Below, piece after piece: positions 32,296 to 39,432 of a stretch of DNA of 64,000 nt. The notes beneath the pieces are model-generated. The model searched no databases. It had not been told where the DNA came from and worked only from the letters and a program-made list of their open reading frames with translations. The DNA is from Bradyrhizobium sp. SRL28 (GTDB lineage Bacteria; Pseudomonadota; Alphaproteobacteria; Rhizobiales; Xanthobacteraceae). Numbering within the stretch: the first letter of the stretch is position 1; every line of letters begins with the position of its first letter. The translations under genes and the position numbers were made by a program. The DNA lies in contig NZ_JAHEAG010000005.1 of the NCBI RefSeq assembly GCF_018596315.1, positions 1-64,000 on the forward strand, in the 5' to 3' direction.

Positions 32296-33402
32296 CTAGG
32301 CCGCGCCGGCCTCGGGCTCGAGTTCGGTTTCCGTCACCGTGCGGTTGCGGCCGAGCCGCTTGGCTTGATAAAGCCCGCGGTCGCAGCGCTCGATCATGGC
32401 GTCCGCCGATTCGGCAAGGCGGAATTGCGCCACCCCGATCGAAACCGTGATGCTGCCGATTTCCTTGCCGGTTGCGCGGCGGGTCAGCTTCGCCTCGGCA
32501 ATGCGGCGGCGAATACGCTCGGCGACCGACGTGCAATCCTCGAGATCGGCTCCCGGAAGCACCGCGATCAATTCCTCGCCGCCGTAGCGGGCTGCGAGAT
32601 CGACTTCGCGAACACCTTCCTGCAGGACCTTGGCCACAAGGCGAAGCACCTGGTCGCCGACCTGATGGCCGTAATCATCGTTGAATTTCTTGAAGTGATC
32701 GATGTCGATCAGGAAGACGCTGAGCGCCTCGTCCTTTTCCATCGCCGCGATCTGGGCGAGGCGGAGGAATTCATCCATCGAGTGCCGGTTGGCGAGCCCG
32801 GTCAGCGCATCGGTGTTGGAGCGTTGCTCAGCCGCTTTCAGCGAGTCGCGGATGCTGTCCAGTTCCTCCGAGGTGGCGGCGAAATTTGCCTCCAGCGTTG
32901 CGGCTCGCGCCGTTGCCTTTGACAATTCGTCAACCAGCTTCGAAATGATTGTCCGGGGATCGCCGGTGACAGCGGCTTCGGAAGATACCTGGTCGAGCGC
33001 CTTGATGTGGGTCTGGTTGTCGGTGACGGCCGTGTTGAGGAATTGCTGGGCGGTGGCGATCAGGCCGCTTAATTGCTCGGGAAGGTCACCGAGCGGGTCG
33101 GGGCTGGACTGCGGCGTCACATAGGTAATGTAGAGTTCGTGGTTGATCGCCGGGTCGAATTTGCGCTTGCCGGCGATCAGGATGTCGATGGTCTTTCGCA
33201 GCGCCAGCGAACTGCCAAGGGCATATTCGAACCAGACGGCGAAATTGGTCGGGGTGGCAGGAACGGACTGCTGCGCCATCAACCGCATTGCCCGGTCGGC
33301 AATCGTCGTGGCGTATTCGGCGTCCATATCGCCGATCGGCTGGCCTGCCATTGTTTGACCCGGTAATGCGCTTGCTGCGAAAATCTGTTCCCTGGCATCC
33401 AT
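32296..33402 (-). CDS. Diguanylate cyclase (GGDEF domain)
   Basis: A 368-residue cytoplasmic enzyme that would make cyclic di-GMP from two GTP. The C-terminal GGDEF domain is complete: DALTGLANRHSMDEFLRL, FLIDIDHFKKFNDDYGHQVG, and the active loop RYGGEELIAVLPG (GGEEL). The inhibitory site REVD sits exactly five residues before the GGEEL motif, so product feedback inhibition is likely. The N-terminal 180 residues are helical with a coiled coil before the domain; they have no recognised sensor fold. Position between flagellar fliP and unrelated genes suggests a motility-to-sessile switch, by inference. Confidence 0.92.
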   Translation of the reverse strand: MDAREQIFAASALPGQTMAGQPIGDMDAEYATTIADRAMRLMAQQSVPATPTNFAVWFEYALGSSLALRKTIDILIAGKRKFDPAINHELYITYVTPQSSPDPLGDLPEQLSGLIATAQQFLNTAVTDNQTHIKALDQVSSEAAVTGDPRTIISKLVDELSKATARAATLEANFAATSEELDSIRDSLKAAEQRSNTDALTGLANRHSMDEFLRLAQIAAMEKDEALSVFLIDIDHFKKFNDDYGHQVGDQVLRLVAKVLQEGVREVDLAARYGGEELIAVLPGADLEDCTSVAERIRRRIAEAKLTRRATGKEIGSITVSIGVAQFRLAESADAMIERCDRGLYQAKRLGRNRTVTETELEPEAGAA

Positions 33403-33510
33403 TGTTGTGCACGAAGGAACTAATCTGACCTTAAATTCGCTCGGAAACTCCTCGGCAAATACGTAACTAATATTGACCTATTTGGCCGTGGAGCCTGCGG
33501 GAACCGGCCG

Positions 33511-34266
33511 CTAGCTGCCGCCGTAGCTCTGCACCAGGCTCCCCGCCACCAGCGACCAGCCGTCGACCAGCACGAAAAAGATCAACTTGAACGGGAGCGA
33601 CACCACGACCGGTGGCAGCATCATCATACCCATCGACATCAGGACCGATGCGACGACGAGATCGATGATCAGGAAGGGGAGGAACAGCAGGAAACCGATC
33701 TCGAAGGCGCGTTTCAGTTCGGAGATCATGAAGGCTGGGACCAGGATCCGCAGCGACAGGTCTTCCGGCGTTGCCGGCGGCGGCTCGCCGGAGAGATCGA
33801 CGAACAGCTTCAGATCCTTTTCACGAACGTTCTTCTGCATGAAGCCGCGCAGCGGCACCGAAGCCTTTTGCAGCGCTTCCTCGACCCCGATCTGGTTGGC
33901 GACGAGGGGTTTGATGCCGTCGTCATAGGATCTCTGCAGGACGGGGCCCATCACGAACGCGGTCAGGAACATCGCGAGCGCAATGATCACCGAGTTGGGC
34001 GGGGCGGTCGCGGTGCCCAATGCGGTGCGCAGCAGCGACAATACGACGACGATCCGCGTGAACGACGTCATCATGATCAGGATCGACGGCGCGATCGACA
34101 GCACCGTCAACAGCGCGATCAACTGGATCGCACGCTCGGTGACCCCGCCGCTGCCCTGGCCGAGATTGATGCTGATATCCTGCGCCATCGCCGGATCGGC
34201 GAGCGATCCGGCGGCGGTCAGGATTAAGAAAAATAAAACTCTACGCGGAGAAGCCGGCGGCCTCAC
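33511..34266 (-). CDS. fliP: Flagellar export gate protein FliP
   Basis: A core membrane protein of the flagellar type III export gate. The 251-residue product has a cleavable-type signal (FFLILTAAGSLADPAMA), then FliP blocks: LLTVLSIAPSILIMMTSFTR, IVVVLSLLRTALGTATAPPN, LAMFLTAFVMGPVLQRSYDD, and the C-terminal LFLPFLIIDLVVASVLMSMG plus VDGWSLVAGSLVQSYGGS. It starts with GTG at 34266, overlapping the fliO stop (GTGA), which supports translational coupling. Confidence 0.96.
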   Translation of the reverse strand: MRPPASPRRVLFFLILTAAGSLADPAMAQDISINLGQGSGGVTERAIQLIALLTVLSIAPSILIMMTSFTRIVVVLSLLRTALGTATAPPNSVIIALAMFLTAFVMGPVLQRSYDDGIKPLVANQIGVEEALQKASVPLRGFMQKNVREKDLKLFVDLSGEPPPATPEDLSLRILVPAFMISELKRAFEIGFLLFLPFLIIDLVVASVLMSMGMMMLPPVVVSLPFKLIFFVLVDGWSLVAGSLVQSYGGS

Positions 34267-35285
34267 GAAGGATTCTTCGGACGGCCCAGCAAGGACGCCA
34301 TTTCGTCTTCGAGATTTTCGAAGCCGCTCTTCTGCGGAGCGGGTGTGGGAGCGGGAGGCTCGCTGCGGGAGTTACGGGCGGGCGGCGTTTCCGGCGCAAC
34401 CGGCGGCGCCACCGGCTCGGCCGGCCGGCGCAGGGCGGCTTCCAGGCGCTGCGCCATTTCAGCCAGGTTCTGGTCGGCACTCGACGGCGCGGGGGCCGGA
34501 GGGGACGGAGGCGGCGGCGCCGCGGCGCGTTCAGGCGCTCGGGCCGGCGTCTCACGAGCGGCCGGAGTGTCGCGGACAGGCTGCGCCTCACGGATTGGCG
34601 GTGCCTCCCGGGCTGGCGATGCCTCACGGACAGGCAGTACGTCGCGTACCGGCGGCGCCTCACGGGCTGGCGGTTTGGGCAACTCGCGCTGCGGCCGTGG
34701 CATCAGCGGTTCGTTGCGGGGCAGGCGCGGGGGGGCCGGTTCGGGGCGACCGCTGATCGATTCCGGCGTAAAGCCCGTCAATGGATCGCTGCGACGTTCC
34801 GGCATCGGCGGTGGCGCAGGGCGGCGGATTTCGTCGGCGAAGGCTGGCCGTGCGGGGCGCGGCGGCGGCTCCGGCATTTGCGGTTCGGGATGATCGAAGG
34901 TGTCGGTCGATCGCGAATCGGATCTTGCCGCCTCGTCGTTCCAGGCGGCGTCGGGCAGCGGCGCGATGCGCGGCGGCTGCTCGCCGACCGCCGGGCGCGG
35001 CGCCATTTGATCGCGGTTGGGCATTGCGCGCACGATGTTGGGTTCGACCACGATGTCGCTCGGGCCGCCGATCATGAGCAGATGCTCGACATTGTCGCGC
35101 CGTACCAGCACGAGGCGCCGGCGGCCGTCCACGGCGGCGGCGTCGATGACGGCGAGCCGCGGCATCCGTCCGCGCTGGGTGTTGGCGCCGAGGCGGTTGT
35201 TGGCGAAACGGCGAACCAGCCATGCGGCCACGCCGATCAGCGCCAGAACGGCGATGAATGCGAAGAGGAATGTCAGTGTCTGCAT
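34263..35285 (-). CDS. fliO: Flagellar biosynthesis protein FliO with long proline-rich tail
   Basis: FliO assists assembly of the FliP ring. Residues 1-90 form the recognisable part: one membrane helix (TLTFLFAFIAVLALIGVAAW), LVRRFANNRLGANTQRGRM and the domain LVLVRRDNVEHLLMIGGPSD. The remaining 250 residues are Pro/Arg/Ala/Glu-rich and disordered, including a degenerate run of PxRE/PVRD units at about residues 208-255, and a short conserved end (FENLEDEMASLLGRPKNPS). Typical FliO is about 100-150 residues, so this is a greatly extended form. It overlaps fliP. Confidence 0.88.
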   Translation of the reverse strand: MQTLTFLFAFIAVLALIGVAAWLVRRFANNRLGANTQRGRMPRLAVIDAAAVDGRRRLVLVRRDNVEHLLMIGGPSDIVVEPNIVRAMPNRDQMAPRPAVGEQPPRIAPLPDAAWNDEAARSDSRSTDTFDHPEPQMPEPPPRPARPAFADEIRRPAPPPMPERRSDPLTGFTPESISGRPEPAPPRLPRNEPLMPRPQRELPKPPAREAPPVRDVLPVREASPAREAPPIREAQPVRDTPAARETPARAPERAAAPPPPSPPAPAPSSADQNLAEMAQRLEAALRRPAEPVAPPVAPETPPARNSRSEPPAPTPAPQKSGFENLEDEMASLLGRPKNPS

Positions 35286-35721
35286 TCTTTAGTCCCCGGC
35301 CACGGGCCGTTCTCTTGATGCTGGATTCGACAAGTGCGGTCTTAGGTCTTGCTGTCCGAGCATGTTCCCCGGGAACACGGTTCCCGCCATCCTGACCATG
35401 CTCCGAAGCGATCCGCAGACGGCGAATCACGCCCGAGATCAGCCTTATTCCTTAATTCCCCGCGGCGAACGCCGCCGCCCGGTTAATTAATAGACCAAGA
35501 ATCGCTTGAGCCAAAACGACTTCTGTGCGCCCCAAGCCGCGTCGGCTGCTGCTGGTTAACGCAGTTTTCGTGGCGAAAATGCGCTCGTTTTGTCGCAGTC
35601 AGCGGGCAATGGCTGATGTCGGCGGCGGCAGAATCCAATTTTAACCGGCCGTTAACCATACACCGGGCAAATTCTGCCTACCTCGCGGCGCCTGCCAGAG
35701 GTTAACGGGGAGCCGCTCGCG
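35286..35721. promoter_or_regulatory. fliO/flgB divergent region with CtrA box (35641-35656)
   Basis: A 436-base gap holding the promoters of two diverging flagellar operons. At 35641-35656 TTAA-CCGGCCG-TTAACC is an exact match to TTAA-N7-TTAAC, the CtrA consensus, ending 65 bases before the flgB start. A GGTTAATTAATAG stretch lies near 35480 but does not have the N7 spacing. The flgB ATG has GGGGAG upstream. Confidence 0.7.
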
Positions 35722-36132
35722 ATGGCCATCAACGACCTTCCGATCCTGTCGGCGCTGCGCACCAAGATGCAGTGGCACCAGGAACGCCAGCGCGTGCTCG
35801 CCGAAAACGTGTCCAACGCCAACACCCCGAATTTCAGACCGAACGACTTGGTCGAGCCGAAATTCGACAACAAGGGCGCGAACGTCGGCGGCGGGATGGG
35901 CTCGCTTGCCATGATGCGCACCGCATCGACCCATATCGGCGTTTCCGGCGGCGCACCAAGCTTCAGGGGAGACGGCGGCAAGAACGGCTTTTTGACCAAG
36001 CCGGCCGGCAATGCGGTCAATCTGGAAGAGCAGATGCTGAGGGTTTCGGCCAACCAGATGGACTACGCCGCGGCGACTTCGCTCTACAGCCGCAGCCTCG
36101 GACTTCTCAAAACCGCCATCGGAAAACGCTGA
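35722..36132 (+). CDS. flgB: Flagellar proximal rod protein FlgB
   Basis: A 136-residue rod subunit with the FlgB pattern LRTKMQWHQERQRVLAENVS, NANTPNFRPNDLV and the C-terminal NLEEQMLRVSANQMDYAAAT. Lacking a Sec signal, it is exported by the flagellar system. It opens the rightward flgB-flgC-fliE-fliQ-fliR-flhB series and is preceded by an exact CtrA-type box. Confidence 0.95.
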   Translation: MAINDLPILSALRTKMQWHQERQRVLAENVSNANTPNFRPNDLVEPKFDNKGANVGGGMGSLAMMRTASTHIGVSGGAPSFRGDGGKNGFLTKPAGNAVNLEEQMLRVSANQMDYAAATSLYSRSLGLLKTAIGKR

Positions 36133-36151
36133 CGCGTAAGGGAGCCGGATC

Positions 36152-36577
36152 ATGGCAGACGACGGAAGCGATTTTGCCCGCTCGATGAGCATCGCGACGT
36201 CAGGCCTGCGCGCGCAGGCAGGGCGTATGCGGGTGATCTCGGAAAACATCGCCAATGCGGACTCCACCGCGCCGACCGCGGGCGGCAACCCGTATCGCCG
36301 CAAGGTGCCGACATTTTCGTCCGCGCTCGACCGCACGTTGGACGCCCGGGTGGTGACACTCGGCAAGGTCCGGACCGACCAGTCGGCGTTTCGCGTCAAG
36401 CACGAGCCGAGCAATCCGGCGGCCGATGCCGCGGGCAACGTCAAATATCCGAACGTCAATCCGCTGGTCGAAATGACCGACATGCGCGAGGCGCAGCGGT
36501 CCTATGAAGCCAACCTCAACATCATCAGCGCCACGCGCCGCATGATTCAACGCACGCTCGACATCCTCAAGGCCTGA
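36152..36577 (+). CDS. flgC: Flagellar proximal rod protein FlgC
   Basis: A 141-residue rod protein: MSIATSGLRAQAGRMRVISE, NIANADSTAPTAGGNPYRRK, and the conserved C-terminus YPNVNPLVEMTDMREAQRSY followed by EANLNIISATRRMIQRTLDI. It follows flgB by 19 bases and precedes fliE by 16, as in other alphaproteobacteria. Confidence 0.96.
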   Translation: MADDGSDFARSMSIATSGLRAQAGRMRVISENIANADSTAPTAGGNPYRRKVPTFSSALDRTLDARVVTLGKVRTDQSAFRVKHEPSNPAADAAGNVKYPNVNPLVEMTDMREAQRSYEANLNIISATRRMIQRTLDILKA

Positions 36578-36593
36578 ACAGGAACCATAGAAA

Positions 36594-36905
36594 ATGGCTT
36601 CACCGACCGTTGCAGCAAACGCCTACGCCGCGCTTTCGCGCATCATGGAAACCGGTGGCGCCGAGAAAAGCGGCTCATCCACCGGCGGCCCGTCCTTCAG
36701 CGCGCTGCTCAAGGACGCGGTGGGAAGCGTGCTGGATGCCGGCAAGAAATCCGACGCCCAGACCATGGCGATGAGTTCGGGCAAGGCCAACGTCATGGAC
36801 GTGGTGACCGCGGTCGCGGAGACCGACGTCGCGGTCTCGACGCTGGTGTCGGTGCGCGACCGGGTGATCCAGTCCTACGAAGACATCATGAAGATGCCGA
36901 TCTGA
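36594..36905 (+). CDS. fliE: Flagellar hook-basal body protein FliE
   Basis: A 103-residue adaptor between the MS ring/export gate and the rod. The C-terminal helices VMDVVTAVAETDVAVSTLVS and VRDRVIQSYEDIMKMPI are the FliE signature. It is the third gene of the rod cluster. An intergenic palindrome is inserted between it and fliQ. Confidence 0.93.
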   Translation: MASPTVAANAYAALSRIMETGGAEKSGSSTGGPSFSALLKDAVGSVLDAGKKSDAQTMAMSSGKANVMDVVTAVAETDVAVSTLVSVRDRVIQSYEDIMKMPI

Positions 36906-36935
36906 CGTCTATTGGGACGTTCGGACTCCATCGTT

Positions 36936-37016
36936 CGTCATTGCGAGCGCAGCGAAGCAATCCATCGCCCGCAAAAAGAATGGATTGCTTCGTCGCTGAC
37001 GCTCGTCGCAATGACG
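36936..37016. repeat. Palindromic repeat inside flagellar operon (CGTCATTGCGAGC type)
   Basis: The ends CGTCATTGCGAGCGCAGCG and CTCGTCGCAATGACG, with inner GAAGCAATCCAT / ATGGATTGCTTC, form a long hairpin. The same family occurs at 60765-60848. It occupies most of the 147-base fliE-fliQ gap, where operon readthrough should occur. Confidence 0.85.
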
Positions 37017-37052
37017 GTGGGGAGAGCGCGGGCTAGATTAAGGAAGTCAACT

Positions 37053-37316
37053 ATGACCGGTGCTGAAACCCTCGACGTGGCGCGCGATGCGATCTGGACC
37101 ATCGTGGTGGTGTCGTCGCCCTTGATGGTGATCGGCCTTGTGGTCGGCGTCGTGGTGTCGCTGTTCCAGGCGCTGACCCAGATCCAGGAACAAACGCTGA
37201 TCTTCGTGCCGAAGATTCTCGCGATCTTCGTGACATTATTGCTGGCGCTGCCGTTCATGGCGGATTCGCTGCACGGTTACATGATGCGGATATCGTCGCG
37301 AATCATAGGCGGTTGA
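37053..37316 (+). CDS. fliQ: Flagellar export gate protein FliQ
   Basis: An 87-residue protein with two membrane helices: AIWTIVVVSSPLMVIGLVVG and VPKILAIFVTLLLALPFMAD, and the conserved VSLFQALTQIQEQTLIF loop. It is part of the FliPQR core export gate. The start at 37053 has AAGGAAG upstream; the longer in-frame reading to 36912 would translate the intergenic palindrome and is rejected. fliR follows 14 bases later. Confidence 0.96.
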   Translation: MTGAETLDVARDAIWTIVVVSSPLMVIGLVVGVVVSLFQALTQIQEQTLIFVPKILAIFVTLLLALPFMADSLHGYMMRISSRIIGG

Positions 37317-37330
37317 TGCATTGTAGATGA

Positions 37331-38101
37331 ATGCGCGTCGACATATCCCTGCTGCCGGCCCTTGCCGCCACATTCATGCTGGTGTTCGCCCGCGTGGGCG
37401 CCATGGTGATGTTGATGCCGGGGTTCGGCGAGAGCAACATCCCGGTGCGCATCAAGCTTGGAATCGCGCTGCTGCTGACGCTGATCATCCTGCCGCTGCA
37501 CCGCGCCGCCTATCAGGTCGACCTCAACTCGATGAGCTCGCTGGGCGTGCTGATGGTGCACGAGATCGTCATCGGCATCGTGCTCGGCGCCACCGCGCGC
37601 GTCACGCTGTCGGCGCTGGCGGTGGCAGGTTCGGTGATCGCCCAGCAGCTCGGCCTCGGCTTCGTCACCGCCGTCGACCCGACCCAGGGGCAACAGGGTC
37701 TCTTGATCGGCAACTTCCTCACCATCTTGGGCATGACGCTGCTGTTTGCCACCGACAGCCATCACCTGGTCATATCGGCGCTGAACGAGAGCTACCGGAT
37801 TTTCTCGCCGGGCGAATTGCCGCCGAGCGGCGACGTCGCGGCGCTCGCTACGCGTGCGTTTGCCACGGCCTTCAAGATCGGCATGCAGCTTTCGGCGCCA
37901 TTTCTGGTGTTCGGCATCGTCTTCAATATCGGCCTTGGCGTGCTGGCGCGGCTGATGCCGGCGATGCAGGTCTATTTCGTCGGCGTGCCGTTGTCGATCA
38001 TGGCAGGCTTTCTGATCCTCGCCCTCGTCCTCACCGGAATGATGGCGACCTATCTCAACTACTTCATCGGCGTGATGCACGAGCTGACGCCGCTGAAATA
38101 G
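37331..38101 (+). CDS. fliR: Flagellar export gate protein FliR
   Basis: A 256-residue membrane protein, the third component of the export gate. It has about six helices, with FARVGAMVMLMPGFGESNIP near the start, RIKLGIALLLTLIILPLHRA, EIVIGIVLGATARVTLSALA and FNIGLGVLARLMPAMQVYFV. The next gene is flhB, with a short palindrome in between. Confidence 0.95.
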   Translation: MRVDISLLPALAATFMLVFARVGAMVMLMPGFGESNIPVRIKLGIALLLTLIILPLHRAAYQVDLNSMSSLGVLMVHEIVIGIVLGATARVTLSALAVAGSVIAQQLGLGFVTAVDPTQGQQGLLIGNFLTILGMTLLFATDSHHLVISALNESYRIFSPGELPPSGDVAALATRAFATAFKIGMQLSAPFLVFGIVFNIGLGVLARLMPAMQVYFVGVPLSIMAGFLILALVLTGMMATYLNYFIGVMHELTPLK

Positions 38102-38151
38102 AGCATGATCTCCGGGCAAACGCGGAACGCGTTTGCGCGGAGATCATGCTC
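38101..38151. repeat. Perfect hairpin between fliR and flhB
   Basis: GAGCATGATCTCC and GGAGATCATGCTC, with inner GCAAACGCG / CGCGTTTGC, give a near-continuous stem with a three-base turn (GAA). It overlaps the fliR stop. The GAGCATGATC word is typical of short rhizobial intergenic palindromes. It could stabilise or attenuate the fliR-flhB transcript. Confidence 0.75.
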
Positions 38152-38174
38152 AAACAAAATGCTAGGACGCCGCG

Positions 38175-39248
38175 ATGGCCGACGATTCAGACGACAAAAC
38201 AGAAGACCCTACGCAAAAACGTCTCGACGATGCGCTTGCCAAGGGGGACGTCGTCAAGAGCCAGGAGGTCAACACCTGGTTCATCATCGCGGGCGCCACG
38301 CTGATATTATCGACCTTCGCGGGATCGATCGGCGGCGGCATCCTGACGCCGTTGCGCAACCTGATCGCCAATGCCGGCCAGCTTCGAGCCGACGGCGCGG
38401 CGCTGCTCGCGCTCAGCAACACATTGGGCTATGCCGTGCTCGGCGCCATCGGCGTACCGCTGTTGATGCTCATGCTCGCCGCGGTCGCCGGCAACATGAT
38501 CCAGCACCGGCTGGTATGGTCGTCGGAATCGCTGACACCGAAATTCAGCAAGGTATCGCCCGGCGCCGGACTGAAACGCATCTTCGGCAAGCAGGCGATA
38601 GCGAATTTCGTCAAGGGCCTGTTCAAGCTGATCGCGCTCGGCGCCGTTATGATGGCGGTGCTGTGGCCCGAGCGGGACCGGCTCGAATCGTTCCTGCGGT
38701 TCGATCCTTCGGCAATCCTCGGCGTCACCACCAATCTGACATTGCAGTTGATGGGCGCCGTGGTGGCGATGCTGGCCGCGGTCGCAATCGCGGACTACTT
38801 CTTCCAGTACCGGCAGTGGTTCGAACGCCAGAAGATGTCGCTGCAGGAGATCAAGGACGAGTTCAAGCAGTCCGAAGGCGACCCCCACATCAAGGGCAAG
38901 ATCCGGCAGTTGCGCCAGCAGCGGATGAAGAAGCGCATGATGGCCGCTGTACCCAACGCCAGCGTGATCATCACCAACCCGACTCACTATTCCATAGCGC
39001 TGTCCTATGATCGCGGCATGTCGGCGCCGATCTGCGTCGCCAAGGGCGTCGACAACGTTGCGTTCAAGATCAGGGAAATCGCCAAAAAGCACGACATTCC
39101 GATCGTCGAGAACGTGCCGCTGGCGCGCGCGCTTTATGCCACCGTCGATGTCGATGAGGAGATACCGGTCGAGCACTATCACGCGGTCGCCGAGATCATC
39201 GGCTACGTCATGAACCTGAAGAGCGGGCTTGGCGCCCGGAGAATGTGA
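38175..39248 (+). CDS. flhB: Flagellar export switch protein FlhB
   Basis: A 357-residue membrane protein controlling substrate switching of the export system. The N-terminus DDSDDKTEDPTQKRLDDALA, four membrane helices (for example WFIIAGATLILSTFAGSIGG), the segment FERQKMSLQEIKDEFKQSEG and the autocleavage site NPTH (in ASVIITNPTHYSIALSYD) are all present. The C-terminal domain continues KGVDNVAFKIREIAKKHDIP. The last of the export genes here; cckA follows. Confidence 0.97.
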   Translation: MADDSDDKTEDPTQKRLDDALAKGDVVKSQEVNTWFIIAGATLILSTFAGSIGGGILTPLRNLIANAGQLRADGAALLALSNTLGYAVLGAIGVPLLMLMLAAVAGNMIQHRLVWSSESLTPKFSKVSPGAGLKRIFGKQAIANFVKGLFKLIALGAVMMAVLWPERDRLESFLRFDPSAILGVTTNLTLQLMGAVVAMLAAVAIADYFFQYRQWFERQKMSLQEIKDEFKQSEGDPHIKGKIRQLRQQRMKKRMMAAVPNASVIITNPTHYSIALSYDRGMSAPICVAKGVDNVAFKIREIAKKHDIPIVENVPLARALYATVDVDEEIPVEHYHAVAEIIGYVMNLKSGLGARRM

Positions 39249-39432
39249 AAGGAACCGCTGGAAATCCCCTTGAAATGCCTTCAATCTGTCAAATAGCCGC
39301 CTGATGGGCTTGCGCTTGCGGGGCCGATTCAGGCACTCAGGAGGGGCGCGCCAGCCGAACGCGGGGTTACCCGCGGCCGGCCGATCCCGACCGGCGCGTG
39401 ACCTCCCTCGTCGAAGGGCAACACCGCTTCAT

